This document shows positions 1 through 8,306 of a DNA stretch of 39,710 nt, piece by piece. Position 1 is the stretch's first letter. Each line of letters begins with the position of its first letter. Origin of the DNA: Christensenella hongkongensis (lineage in GTDB: Bacteria > Bacillota > Clostridia > Christensenellales > Christensenellaceae); the NCBI RefSeq assembly GCF_000981035.1, contig NZ_LAYJ01000047.1, positions 1 through 39,710 on the forward strand. Reading direction: 5' to 3'. The notes under the pieces were generated by a model that saw only the letters and a program-made list of their open reading frames with translations, made no database searches and was not told the origin of the DNA. The position numbers were made by a program, and so were the translations under genes.

Positions 1-138
1 ATGGTAATGCCGGGAGATAACATCGAAATGGAGATCAAGCTGATCACGCCGATCGCAATCGAAGAAGGACTGCGGTTCGCAATCCGCGAAGGCGGCAGGA
101 CAGTAGGTTCGGGCGTAGTATCCGGCGTAATCGAATAA
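1..138 (+). CDS. tuf: Elongation factor Tu, C-terminal end (partial)
   Basis: The first 45 codons in frame 1 read as the last part of EF-Tu domain 3, including the [20 protein letters not shown] and SGVV segments that are nearly invariant in the family; the gene starts before the window. EF-Tu delivers aminoacyl-tRNA to the ribosome as a GTP complex. The stop codon is followed 22 bases later by a strong terminator, so tuf ends its own transcription unit here and does not run into the genes downstream. In many Bacillota tuf is followed closely by rpmG-secE-nusG; here about 6.5 kb separates them. Identity is very secure. Confidence 0.97.
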   Translation: MVMPGDNIEMEIKLITPIAIEEGLRFAIREGGRTVGSGVVSGVIE

Positions 139-160
139 GCCGCGTTTAAAGACCAAAGGC

Positions 161-190
161 AAAGAGCAGGTATTCGTACCTGCTCTTTTT
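161..190 (+). terminator. Intrinsic terminator after tuf
   Basis: An 11-bp perfect stem (AAGAGCAGGTA pairing with TACCTGCTCTT) closes a TTCG tetraloop and runs into a T tract. It is placed directly behind the tuf stop codon. Confidence 0.93.
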
Positions 191-315
191 ATGTGATCAA
201 ATAGTCTGACAGATTGAATGGATATCTTTCCATACGCATTGCCTGAGAAATATTACAAATTCAGCATATTTTAATCGTTTTGCCACTAGCAAAGCCATTT
301 TTAACGAAAAAAATG

Positions 316-343
316 TTGCTTTCCTGCAAAATAAGTTTATAAT
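316..343 (+). promoter_or_regulatory. Promoter of the riboswitch leader
   Basis: TTGCTT (316-321) and a perfect TATAAT (338-343) are separated by 16 bases. The predicted start, near 350, lies just before the riboswitch aptamer, which makes this the natural promoter of the leader and the surface protein gene. The -35 box is only a partial match. Confidence 0.7.
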
Positions 344-360
344 GGGGAATAAGTGAATTT

Positions 361-490
361 TTTAGCAAACCTGTCAAAAGGCAGGGACGCAAAGCCACGG
401 ATCTAAGCGTAAATCGTATGATAGCCGGGTTGCAAGGATAGTAAGTCATATTTATGCAACAATATCATACCTGCGTGAGCGGGTATTTTT
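361..490 (+). promoter_or_regulatory. Cyclic-di-GMP-I (GEMM-I) riboswitch with expression platform
   Basis: The aptamer spans about 365-433. It shows the GEMM-I hallmarks: GCAAACC at 365-371, a short hairpin with an AAAA loop, GGGACGCAAAGCC at 383-395, a CTAAG segment, then ATGATAGCCGGGTTGC closing the fold. The expression platform is readable. GTATGATA (416-423) is the exact complement of TATCATAC (463-470), and GTTGC (429-433) of GCAAC (456-460). That alternative helix uses bases of the aptamer's 3' side and also the 5' arm of the terminator at 467-490. The aptamer and the terminator can therefore coexist, while the alternative helix excludes both. From this I infer an OFF switch: c-di-GMP binding favours termination. 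It controls the surface protein gene starting at 588. Confidence 0.9.
467..490 (+). terminator. Riboswitch-controlled terminator
   Basis: ATACCTGC and GCGGGTAT (one G-T pair) close a GTGA tetraloop, followed by TTTT. It lies about 100 bases before the surface protein start codon and competes with the antiterminator helix of the upstream c-di-GMP riboswitch. Confidence 0.88.
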
Positions 491-587
491 ATTGCAGGGA
501 TATTTAAAAAGGCAGCCTTGTAGCCAAATAAGATGTAGTTTTTATGTCAAAACGACGACAGCAATCAGTTTGTCTACAGGTGAAGAA

Positions 588-3500
588 ATGAAGAAAAAAA
601 TCATAGCGACAGTAATCGTAATCGGGCTTGTGCTCGGCATGTTTGGGATATCGAGCGCACAGCCTTTGAATGAAGCTGTGGAAACAGAGCAGGGAACGGT
701 ACAGGCAGACGGTGTGGAGCCGGTGCAGACAGAAACGCCGGAGGAAACGGCAGCGCCTTCCCCTGCGGCGTCTGAAGAGCCGGTGCTGCCATCTGTACCA
801 AAGGAGAGCGGACAACCGCAGCCGGGAGCTACTGCGGCGCAGCAAGCGGCAAGTGCGCCTGACGGGCAGACAGAGGCGGAAAGCGGACAGGAGACATTGC
901 TGGCGCCGGATGCAGGCAGCACAGCGGAAGACGGGGTTATAGAGATCACGGAATTAAGCCAGATCACAGGATCGGGCAGTTATCGGCTTGCAGAAGATAT
1001 TATGCCGGAGGCAGGTGTGGCGATCGCCGCAGGTGAGAATGTTTCCCTCGATTTGAATGGATATAAGATCGAGGCGGGGATACAAAACGTATTTGTCAAT
1101 GAAGGTACGTTGTATGTGACTGATTCGGCGTCCGGCGGTACGATACAGGCACAGTCGGGCTGTATCCGTAATTTGGGCACGCTGACCATAAGCGGCGGTC
1201 ATTATATTACAACGGATAATCAGGCGGGTTGTGCGCTTTACAATGGAAGCGGCGCAACGCTGGTAATCAATGATTGCACAGTCGACGCTGCTTTTTTTGC
1301 GGTGGGGAACCTCGGGGATTGCACGATCAACGGCGGGCAATTCCATTCCACGTCCTCCAATGCGGCGGGCGCTTATGCGTATTGTATCAAAAGCATGGGC
1401 GAAGGAGCGAACCTTACGATCAACAATGCGACAGTAACGGGGATACAAGGTGCTGTGGCGGCAGTACAGGGAACGGTTACGGTCTATGATGGCCATTTTT
1501 CCACTGAGCAGGGAAACAGCAATTCGTTTTATGCGCTGTATGTGGCGGGCGAAGAGGGCGAAGTTTCCGGAACTGTTTACGGCGGTACGTATTCGAGCCC
1601 CAAAAGCGCGGTTTACATCGGCAATGACAACACAAATGGAGACGGCGGCATCAATGCGCGTGCCTGCCTGAATATCCGCGGCGGGAATTTTACCGGCGGA
1701 GATGCGGCGCTCATTAAGGCGAAGAATACAGGAGCAACCTTTATTTCAGGCGGTACGTTCACGGATGGCAGCGGGCAATCCGGTATTGAAAACTATGTTG
1801 CGGACGGTTATACGGTCAAAAACAACAGCGATGGAAGCGTATCCGTCGTGGAACAGGTATTGTCCGTGTCGAACGAAACGACGGGAGCAAAATACGCAAC
1901 CATTCAGCAGGCAGTCGACGCGGCGGGTGAGGGCGACGTAATCTGCATCACAGCGAACGGGAGCTCATACGACGAGGCTGTAACGCTCACAAAAGCGGTA
2001 ACGCTGAAAGGGCCTGGAGACGGGAGCGCCGTCCTCACTGGTGGAATCACGCTTGCGGGGCCTTTCGGGGATAACACGCAAACAGTGATCAAGGGCCTTA
2101 AATTTGAAAAGAGCGGTATTTATGCGATCGCATGGGGCAGCGAACCGAATCTCAATAACCTGACAATCGAGAATAATATTTTTGAAAATATCAGCGCGTG
2201 GTCTGCGGCGGTCAATTTCAACCTGGCAAATACCAGCCCTGTCCGGAACCTGACCATTGCGGACAATACGATCACGAACGTGACTGCGGAAAACGGATCG
2301 GGCATCTGGGTATCGGCGGTAGCAGGTACGACACGGATCACGGGGAACAGGATTGACGGGACGAAGCTGAACAGCATACAGGTCACAGGCATGGCGGCAG
2401 GAGACGTTACGATTTCACGCAATATCCTCAAAAACTGGGACTCAGATATTGCGGGCGGCGGACGCGCAATGCGACTGACTGCAAACGGAAACGGAAGCAT
2501 GACCATTACGGAAAACAGTATGGCGCGCACACTCGCGGCAGGCGAGGATGGCGCGCAGGTCGTCAAGATCACGGAGCTTACAGGAACGCTGGATGCTTCC
2601 AGGAATTATTGGAATGCTGCGAAACCTGATTTTTCGGCGGTGCTTAAGGCATATACGGATGGCGGCAGCACAGCGGCAGGCGGCACGCAGATTTCTGTCA
2701 AACCGTATTATGCGGATGAGGCGCTGACCAAACTTGTGTCGTATGACGTCAGGAACGAGCGCACGGGGGAAACCTACGATACGCTGCAAAAGGCGGTTAA
2801 CAAAGCGCAGGCGGGCGATACGCTGCTTTTGGGCAACGACTGTGCATTCGGGACAACAACGCAGACGGGATACGACGAAGATAATATCGGTTATGGAACA
2901 TACGGAAGTTTCAATAAGTCGCTTACGATCCGCAGCGAGGGTACGGCGTGCACGATAGTGGCGACGTCCATCGTTACGGTGAACAACGGGGCGCAGGTAG
3001 TCCTCGAGAACGTTACGGTAGATGGTGAAAACAGGATAGGAACGAGCGGGATCAATGTTCAGGGGAGCTCGACGCTTACCTTGGGCAATGGCGCGACGGT
3101 GAAGGGCTGCGCAACTTCCTCAGGACGCAGCGCGATCGATGTCGGCAGCGCGGGCGGAACAGGCGGAGAGGGAAAACTCGTTATGAACGAGGGTTCGCTC
3201 ATAACGCAGAACGTGAACTCCGGCATTTGGCTGGAGCCGGACGGAATATTTGAAATGAACGGCGGCAGGATCGCAAACAACAACTGCCAGCCGACAGCGC
3301 TGAGCAAGCAGGCTTACGGCCTTGTGATCAGCGGCGGGAAGGCCGTGATGAACGGCGGCGAGATATTTGGAAACGGTGCCTCGATCGCCGGCGGCGGCGT
3401 ATCGATGAACAAAAGCGGCAGCGTGCTTACCGTTAACGGCGGCGTTATTTCCAACAACACGAAAAACGGAAGTATTTATGTGACGGCAGCGGACTGTACG

Positions 3501-5372
3501 GTTACCCTGCACGACGCGGTGATCACAGGAAACAGCGTAAGCAGTTACGGCAGTGTAGGCGGTTCCTCGTCGGCAACAAATTTCAATGTGTATCTTTCAG
3601 GCAATACCCAGATCACCGGCAATAAGTATGGAAGTACGGCGTGCAACCTGAAAACGTCGGCAAATATGACGGTGGACGTTACAGGGCTTGCGGCGGGCGC
3701 ACAAATCGGCGTAACGCCATACAGCAAGGCGGCAGGCTGCGAAGTGGCAAGCGCGGCGGACGCACAGTCGGTAAGGATGGAGTGTTTTACACCGGACAGC
3801 GCGCTGAATACGAACGTTTCGCTGGTACGTGTGGGAAATAAGCTGATGACAGGTTATACGACCACAATAAACGCAGCGGGACTGGAAAACAGCCAATTTG
3901 AATATACAGGAACGGCTCCGGTACCCAGGTTGCAGGGTGCTTCGCTCCAAGCTGCAAATGGCACGGAGATCGCGGAGCCGGAGGTCGGATTTGTGTATTA
4001 TGCCGACAACAACGGACAACCGGGGACGGAGCTTGATAGCGCTCCTGCAGCAGCCGGAACATATTGGGCCCGTCCTGTCTATGACGGAAGCGCTACAGGT
4101 TCATATGGCGCCAGCCAGGGAACGGACGCTTACCAGTACCGTATTGTAATACCTGTTTCGGGCGTGAGCCTGAACAAGGGAGCTGTTTCCCTTGAGATGG
4201 GAACTAAAGGGCAGCTCAGCGCGGCGGTGTCGCCGGCAGACGCATACGATAAAACGGTTACATGGAGTTCGTCCAGCGAAGCTGTGGTGAAGGTAGATAA
4301 AGGTATGATTACGCCGGTTGCACCTGGTACGGCGACGGTTACGGCAACCTCATGCAATGGTAAGAGCGCATCGTGCACGGTGGCGGTCATAGTCCCGCCG
4401 GAAACAAAGCCGGTATTACCGGATACGGAAGGCAAAACGCAGGTCGTAGTGGAACCGGAGATCAAGGGCAACACAGTCGATGCGGATGCGGTAAAGAATG
4501 CGATTGCGAACGCAAAGCCGGAAGAGGCGGTTGTCGTGAAGGTGGAAACGAAGAGCGGAGAAGAGGCGCGTGACATCAAGGTAGGCGCGGATGTGGTAGA
4601 GCAGGCGGCGAAGGCTGCGGCAGACGGCACAGGTGCAAAGACAGTTGCTTTTTCCATGGCGGATGCAAGCGGGAATGTTGCGGCAGCAGTGACGCTTGAC
4701 CTTTCAAGGGGCGTTGATCCTGAAAAATTAAAGGACATCAATTTAGGGTTCTCGAACACGGTAAGCGCTTCGGTGGAGCAAAAGGCAAAGGAAACGATCC
4801 CTGCGGATGCAACGGTGATGTTTATTAACCTGACGCATAACGGGGAGTTCCCGTGCCCCATCACAAGAATGGACAAAGTAGGCGGCAGCTTCAGGCCGGG
4901 CGATACGGTATATCTTTATTATGCAGGGGCGTCCGGACTTTCGGAAGAGCAGGTGCTGACCGTGGATGCGAATGGATATATCACCTACACGATCTCGCAT
5001 GCTTCGCCATATATGGTGACGGATATGAGGAGTGTTGTGGACGCGGATAATCCGGGCGGAAGCGACACCCCGGGAATCGACAGTCCGGGCGGTAACGGAT
5101 TGCCGGGTACGGACGATCCGGGAACAGGACAGGGTGATGGAAGTGTTACGTATGGATCAGGTGATTCGGGAAACGATCCTGTTGTTGTGGATGAAACGGA
5201 CGCCAGTGTAAAGCCGGTGAGCACAGCTGCGGACGACACAAAGACCACAACGCCCCCAAGGACGGGAGACGTTCAGGATATATCGCCGTACCTGTGGCTG
5301 CTTGTGGTTGCAGGAGGTATAATTACTGCGGGAACGGTTATTGCAAATAAGCGCAGAAAAATTGAAAAGTAA
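588..5372 (+). CDS. Secreted cell-wall-anchored beta-helix/Ig-like surface protein
   Basis: A predicted 1594-aa exported adhesin-like protein. The start at 588 is chosen because AGGTGAAG precedes it and the protein then opens with a signal peptide (MKKK, hydrophobic core, SSAQP); the frame is open further upstream but that part overlaps the leader. Next come a Pro/Glu/Ala-rich stretch (about 30-125) and a long Asn/Gly/Thr-rich repeat region typical of right-handed parallel beta-helices (about 130-1080). Two segments with the pattern ATIQQAVDAAGEGD / DTLQKAVNKAQAGD (around nucleotides 1895 and 2780) look like duplicated pectate-lyase-like module starts. A Big_2-type Ig-like domain follows (about 1187-1265), then a Gly/Pro/Asp linker and a sorting signal: PPRTG at 1556-1560, a hydrophobic helix and a KRRKIEK tail. 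PPRTG fits the (S/P)PxTG sortase pattern known from Clostridioides difficile. Ligand and true role are unknown. Transcription should be c-di-GMP dependent. Confidence 0.9.
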   Translation: MKKKIIATVIVIGLVLGMFGISSAQPLNEAVETEQGTVQADGVEPVQTETPEETAAPSPAASEEPVLPSVPKESGQPQPGATAAQQAASAPDGQTEAESGQETLLAPDAGSTAEDGVIEITELSQITGSGSYRLAEDIMPEAGVAIAAGENVSLDLNGYKIEAGIQNVFVNEGTLYVTDSASGGTIQAQSGCIRNLGTLTISGGHYITTDNQAGCALYNGSGATLVINDCTVDAAFFAVGNLGDCTINGGQFHSTSSNAAGAYAYCIKSMGEGANLTINNATVTGIQGAVAAVQGTVTVYDGHFSTEQGNSNSFYALYVAGEEGEVSGTVYGGTYSSPKSAVYIGNDNTNGDGGINARACLNIRGGNFTGGDAALIKAKNTGATFISGGTFTDGSGQSGIENYVADGYTVKNNSDGSVSVVEQVLSVSNETTGAKYATIQQAVDAAGEGDVICITANGSSYDEAVTLTKAVTLKGPGDGSAVLTGGITLAGPFGDNTQTVIKGLKFEKSGIYAIAWGSEPNLNNLTIENNIFENISAWSAAVNFNLANTSPVRNLTIADNTITNVTAENGSGIWVSAVAGTTRITGNRIDGTKLNSIQVTGMAAGDVTISRNILKNWDSDIAGGGRAMRLTANGNGSMTITENSMARTLAAGEDGAQVVKITELTGTLDASRNYWNAAKPDFSAVLKAYTDGGSTAAGGTQISVKPYYADEALTKLVSYDVRNERTGETYDTLQKAVNKAQAGDTLLLGNDCAFGTTTQTGYDEDNIGYGTYGSFNKSLTIRSEGTACTIVATSIVTVNNGAQVVLENVTVDGENRIGTSGINVQGSSTLTLGNGATVKGCATSSGRSAIDVGSAGGTGGEGKLVMNEGSLITQNVNSGIWLEPDGIFEMNGGRIANNNCQPTALSKQAYGLVISGGKAVMNGGEIFGNGASIAGGGVSMNKSGSVLTVNGGVISNNTKNGSIYVTAADCTVTLHDAVITGNSVSSYGSVGGSSSATNFNVYLSGNTQITGNKYGSTACNLKTSANMTVDVTGLAAGAQIGVTPYSKAAGCEVASAADAQSVRMECFTPDSALNTNVSLVRVGNKLMTGYTTTINAAGLENSQFEYTGTAPVPRLQGASLQAANGTEIAEPEVGFVYYADNNGQPGTELDSAPAAAGTYWARPVYDGSATGSYGASQGTDAYQYRIVIPVSGVSLNKGAVSLEMGTKGQLSAAVSPADAYDKTVTWSSSSEAVVKVDKGMITPVAPGTATVTATSCNGKSASCTVAVIVPPETKPVLPDTEGKTQVVVEPEIKGNTVDADAVKNAIANAKPEEAVVVKVETKSGEEARDIKVGADVVEQAAKAAADGTGAKTVAFSMADASGNVAAAVTLDLSRGVDPEKLKDINLGFSNTVSASVEQKAKETIPADATVMFINLTHNGEFPCPITRMDKVGGSFRPGDTVYLYYAGASGLSEEQVLTVDANGYITYTISHASPYMVTDMRSVVDADNPGGSDTPGIDSPGGNGLPGTDDPGTGQGDGSVTYGSGDSGNDPVVVDETDASVKPVSTAADDTKTTTPPRTGDVQDISPYLWLLVVAGGIITAGTVIANKRRKIEK

Positions 5373-5382
5373 TACAATTTGC

Positions 5383-5413
5383 AAAAGAGAACGCGAAGAA
5401 GCGTTCTCTTTTT
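5383..5413 (+). terminator. Terminator after the surface protein gene
   Basis: A 12-bp perfect stem (AAAAGAGAACGC / GCGTTCTCTTTT) with a GAAGAA loop and a T tract lies just after the stop codon, so the glycosyltransferase gene downstream probably has its own promoter. Confidence 0.93.
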
Positions 5414-5519
5414 GTTATGCGGTATTCGTATCGCGGCAGGAAAAAATCTGCGTTCGATTGACGCTCCACATGGAATATAGTAATATGAAATAAGAAAATC
5501 TGAAAAGCGGGTAGGATGA

Positions 5520-6467
5520 ATGGACAAACTGTATATTGTGGTGCCGTGCTATAACGAAGAAGCGGTATTACACGAAACGACAAAAAGGCTGGTCGACAAA
5601 TTAAACCGTATGATTTCCGCTCAGCTGGTATCGGCCGACAGCCGTATCATGTATGTGGACGACGGCTCCAAAGACAAAACATGGGCGATTATCGATGAAT
5701 TGCATAAAGAAAATCCAATGGTTCTCGGCGTGAAGTTGTCACGCAACCGTGGGCACCAAAATGCGCTGCTCGCAGGGCTTATGACAGCCAAGGATATGTG
5801 CGATGTAACGATTTCCATGGACGCGGATTTGCAGGACGACATCGAGGTACTGGACGAATTTATGCAAAAATACACGGATGGCTGCGATATCGTGTATGGC
5901 GTGAGGGGCAACCGCGATACGGATACAGGCTTCAAACGCAACACGGCGCAGGCGTTTTATAAGGTTTTGAAGTTTTTCGGCGTGGATTCCGTGTATAACC
6001 ACGCGGATTACCGGTTGATGAGTAAACGCGCGCTTGAGGGACTCAGCGAGTTTGGCGAAGTGAACCTTTTCCTGCGCGGCATCGTGCCGCAGATCGGCTA
6101 CAGGACGGCGACAGTGGAATATTCGCGGGGCGAGCGGTTTGCGGGAGAATCCAAATATCCCCTGAAAAAAATGATCAGCTTTGCTTTCGACGGGATCACG
6201 TCGTTTTCCATCAAACCCATCCGTATGATTACGGCGGTGGGCCTTATCATTTTTGTGGTGAGCCTTATTATGCTGATTTATTCGCTCGTGGTAAACGCGC
6301 TTGGAGGTACGGCGTGGGGATGGACGAGCATGATCATGTCCATATGGCTGCTGGGAGGCCTCCAGCTGCTTGCAATCGGTATTATCGGGGAATATGTGGG
6401 GAAGACCTATATGGAAGCCAAAAAGCGTCCCAAATACCTTATAGAGACCGTGCTGAAGGATGAATAA
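5520..6467 (+). CDS. Membrane-anchored GT2 glycosyltransferase (DPM1/GtrB-like)
   Basis: A 315-aa family 2 glycosyltransferase of the polyprenyl-phosphate sugar transferase type. Such enzymes move a sugar from a nucleotide donor to a polyprenyl phosphate on the inner membrane face, usually for later decoration of wall polymers or glycoproteins. Visible motifs are VVPCYNEE near the N-terminus, DDGS at 47-50, the SMDADLQDD donor/metal motif with DAD at 101-103, and a GESKYPLKKM segment typical of the GtrB group. Two C-terminal membrane helices (about 235-257 and 270-292) follow. The start codon has only a weak GTAGG ribosome site. It is flanked by terminators and so is probably monocistronic. 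It could supply sugars for the neighbouring surface protein, but that is inference; the acceptor and sugar cannot be told. Confidence 0.88.
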   Translation: MDKLYIVVPCYNEEAVLHETTKRLVDKLNRMISAQLVSADSRIMYVDDGSKDKTWAIIDELHKENPMVLGVKLSRNRGHQNALLAGLMTAKDMCDVTISMDADLQDDIEVLDEFMQKYTDGCDIVYGVRGNRDTDTGFKRNTAQAFYKVLKFFGVDSVYNHADYRLMSKRALEGLSEFGEVNLFLRGIVPQIGYRTATVEYSRGERFAGESKYPLKKMISFAFDGITSFSIKPIRMITAVGLIIFVVSLIMLIYSLVVNALGGTAWGWTSMIMSIWLLGGLQLLAIGIIGEYVGKTYMEAKKRPKYLIETVLKDE

Positions 6468-6497
6468 AAAATGCGGATCATTTTGATCCGCATTTTC
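6468..6497 (+). terminator. Terminator after the glycosyltransferase gene
   Basis: ATGCGGATCA (6471-6480) pairs perfectly with TGATCCGCAT (6484-6493), with A-rich and T-rich flanks. Confidence 0.92.
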
Positions 6498-6566
6498 AGT
6501 AATCAGCCGAAGGGCGCCGGTGAAGCGTGCTCTGGCAAAAAAACCTTTAAAAAAGCGGCAAAATCA

Positions 6567-6595
6567 TTGACAACAGGGCGCTCAGATGATATTAT
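6567..6595 (+). promoter_or_regulatory. Sigma-A promoter of rpmG-secE-nusG
   Basis: TTGACA at 6567-6572 and TATTAT at 6590-6595 are separated by 17 bases. The predicted start, near 6602, lies about 70 bases before rpmG, leaving a leader that contains a terminator-like hairpin. Confidence 0.8.
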
Positions 6596-6612
6596 ATTAA
6601 AGCATCTTTGAT

Positions 6613-6637
6613 AAAAGGCAGAGAGTGCCTTTTTTTA
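6613..6637 (+). terminator. Terminator-like hairpin in the rpmG leader (possible attenuator)
   Basis: AAAAGGCA pairs with TGCCTTTT around a GAGAG loop and is followed by more Ts, the classic form of an intrinsic terminator. It sits between the promoter at 6567 and the rpmG start, so it could attenuate the ribosomal/secretion operon. A second TGCCT at 6640-6644 could offer competing pairing with the AGGCA arm. No known leader family is recognised. Confidence 0.65.
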
Positions 6638-6673
6638 GATTGCCTAAAAAACGATGTACCGGAGGGAAGATAA

Positions 6674-6823
6674 ATGCGTACGAAAATCACACTGGCTTGC
6701 ACAGAATGTAAACAGAGAAACTATGATACGATGAAAAACAAGAAAAACGATCCTGACAGGATCGAAATGTCCAAATACTGCAAATTCTGCAAAAAGCATA
6801 CCGTACATAAAGAAACCAAATAA
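6674..6823 (+). CDS. rpmG: 50S ribosomal protein L33 (zinc-binding form)
   Basis: A 49-aa protein with the L33 sequence [17 protein letters not shown] and a HTVHKETK end. Two CxxC pairs (C9/C12 and the CKFC pair near 36-39) mark the zinc-binding type. It belongs to the large ribosomal subunit near the E site. The ribosome site GGAGGG lies 8 bases before ATG. Its place directly before secE and nusG is the standard Bacillota order, which supports the call despite its small size. Confidence 0.96.
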   Translation: MRTKITLACTECKQRNYDTMKNKKNDPDRIEMSKYCKFCKKHTVHKETK

Positions 6824-6842
6824 TTTTTGAGGTGGCAATACG

Positions 6843-7115
6843 ATGGCTAAGACCAAACTATTGGGCGAGGAAAGAGAAAAGCATCTGAAGGAACAGAAAA
6901 AGCTCGCCAAAAAGAAAAATAAAAAGCAACGGCGCAGTCCCGCCCGGTTTTTTAAAGATGTATGGGGCGAAGTAAAAAAGGTAACGTGGCCGACACGCAA
7001 AGATCTGTTTAAGACTACATTTGCGGTAATTGTTTTTATCGTTATATTTGCAGTAATTGTCTGGCTGATGGATATGGGCTTTGGAGCCCTGTTCCGCAAC
7101 TTCCTGCTTAGCTAG
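6843..7115 (+). CDS. secE: Preprotein translocase subunit SecE
   Basis: A 90-aa SecE. This small subunit clamps SecY in the membrane translocon. The C-terminal half carries the family core FFKDVWGEVKKVTWPTRKDL followed by one membrane helix (about 60-83). The first 37 or so residues are a highly basic, Lys-rich cytosolic extension, longer than the minimal one-helix SecE of many Bacillota. The GAGGTGG ribosome site supports the ATG at 6843. It lies between rpmG and nusG as expected. Confidence 0.95.
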   Translation: MAKTKLLGEEREKHLKEQKKLAKKKNKKQRRSPARFFKDVWGEVKKVTWPTRKDLFKTTFAVIVFIVIFAVIVWLMDMGFGALFRNFLLS

Positions 7116-7129
7116 GAGCGAAGTAATTT

Positions 7130-7771
7130 ATGAGTAATGAAAAAATCGGCTCTGAGGATGTATTGAAGCAGCCTGAAGAGACGCAAGAACAAGTAAATAC
7201 GGAAACGCCAAAGGCGGAGACGGAAGAGAAGCCGAAATTTATCAAACAGGAAAAGACAGATAAACCTTATTGGTACGTTGTATATACTTATTCCGGTTAT
7301 GAAAATAAGGTGATGGATAATCTTCTGAAGACTGTGGAAAACCACAACCTGCACGATACCATCATTGACGTAAAGGTTCCGATGGAAGAATCTGTTGAAA
7401 TCAAAAACGGTAAAAAGCGCCATGTAACAAGGAAGCTGTTTCCGGGTTACGTCATGGTAAAAATGTTTTTGACGGACGAATCGTGGTATGTGGTGCGTAA
7501 TACGCGCGGCGTTACCGGGTTTGTAGGCCCGTCAAGCAAGCCGATTCCGCTTTCTGACGCGGAAGTGCGCTCGATGGGAATCGAAAACGTACGGATTAAC
7601 CTCGACGTGGAAGTGGGCAACAACGTGATCGTAACGTCCGGCCCGCTCGAAAGCTTTGTCGGCGTTGTGGAGGAAGTAAATACAGAGCGCCAGAAGGTTC
7701 GCGTCATGGTGTCCATGTTTGGGCGCGATACTTCCGTAGAGCTTGACTTTGTACAGGTCAAGAGGATTTAA
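7130..7771 (+). CDS. nusG: Transcription termination/antitermination factor NusG
   Basis: A 213-aa NusG. It binds RNA polymerase and tunes pausing and termination, and links transcription to translation. The NGN domain begins at WYVVYTYSGYENKV, contains the LFPGYVMVKM and VRNTRGVTGFVG blocks, and is followed by a KOW domain near the C-terminus. An acidic, low-complexity N-terminal extension of about 45 residues makes it longer than the usual 170-180 aa. It is co-transcribed with secE, 14 bases upstream. Confidence 0.96.
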   Translation: MSNEKIGSEDVLKQPEETQEQVNTETPKAETEEKPKFIKQEKTDKPYWYVVYTYSGYENKVMDNLLKTVENHNLHDTIIDVKVPMEESVEIKNGKKRHVTRKLFPGYVMVKMFLTDESWYVVRNTRGVTGFVGPSSKPIPLSDAEVRSMGIENVRINLDVEVGNNVIVTSGPLESFVGVVEEVNTERQKVRVMVSMFGRDTSVELDFVQVKRI

Positions 7772-7780
7772 GAAAAAAGC

Positions 7781-7804
7781 ATATGCTCATACGGAGCGTA
7801 TTTT
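7781..7804 (+). terminator. Hairpin after nusG, possible weak terminator
   Basis: ATATGCTC (7781-7788) pairs with GAGCGTAT (7794-7801, one G-T pair) around a 5-base loop and is followed by TTT only. It may partly separate nusG from rplK-rplA or be part of the rplK leader. The T tract is short, so strength is uncertain. Confidence 0.45.
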
Positions 7805-7818
7805 GCAAAAGTTAGTAA

Positions 7819-7851
7819 GTGGGAGAACGCTATCCTAGTTCGTTTTACCAC
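7819..7851 (+). promoter_or_regulatory. Candidate ribosomal protein L1 binding site in the rplK leader
   Basis: A two-part stem is visible: GTGG (7819-7822) with CCAC (7848-7851), and GAAC (7825-7828) with GTTC (7838-7841), with asymmetric internal-loop bases GGA and GTTTTA. This GTGGGAG...TTACCAC arrangement before rplK-rplA resembles the autoregulatory L1 mRNA sites known in bacteria. L1 (rplA) would repress its own operon here. The assignment rests on position and fold only. Confidence 0.55.
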
Positions 7852-7877
7852 AATATATAAGAAAGAAGGATAAAAAA

Positions 7878-8303
7878 ATGGCAAAGAAAATTGCAGGGTA
7901 TATCAAATTGCAGATACCCGCAGGAAAAGCAACGCCCGCGCCTCCGGTAGGTCCGGCGCTTGGTCAGCATGGTGTTAACATCATGGACTTTACAAAGGCG
8001 TTCAACGAGAAAACAGCACAGCAGGCAGGACTGATTATTCCGGTTGTTATCACGGTATATGCAGACAGGTCGTTCAGCTTCATCACGAAAACGCCTCCGG
8101 CGGCAGTGCTGATCAAAAAAGCGTGCAAGATCGACAAAGCTTCCGGCGTGCCGAATAAGCAGAAGGTAGCGAAGATCACACGTGCTCAGCTCGAAGAAAT
8201 TGCAACACTCAAAATGCCCGATCTCAATGCGTCGTCTCTGGACGCGGCTGTCAGCATGATTGCAGGAACAGCGAGAAGCATGGGCGTAGAAGTGGAGGGC
8301 TAA
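7878..8303 (+). CDS. rplK: 50S ribosomal protein L11
   Basis: A 141-aa L11 of standard length. It opens with [37 protein letters not shown], the proline-rich N-terminal domain that gates factor binding and thiopeptide sensitivity, and ends with the rRNA-binding C-terminal domain ([15 protein letters not shown]). It sits at the GTPase-associated centre of the 50S subunit. AGAAGGA precedes the ATG, and rplA follows after 3 bases. Confidence 0.98.
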   Translation: MAKKIAGYIKLQIPAGKATPAPPVGPALGQHGVNIMDFTKAFNEKTAQQAGLIIPVVITVYADRSFSFITKTPPAAVLIKKACKIDKASGVPNKQKVAKITRAQLEEIATLKMPDLNASSLDAAVSMIAGTARSMGVEVEG

Positions 8304-8306
8304 GCG

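Noticed and set aside
4130-4876. A 248-codon minus-strand frame inside the surface protein gene
   Set aside because: Its Ser/Thr/Ala-rich composition is what the reverse of Gly/Thr/Ala-rich repeats gives; there is no start signal.
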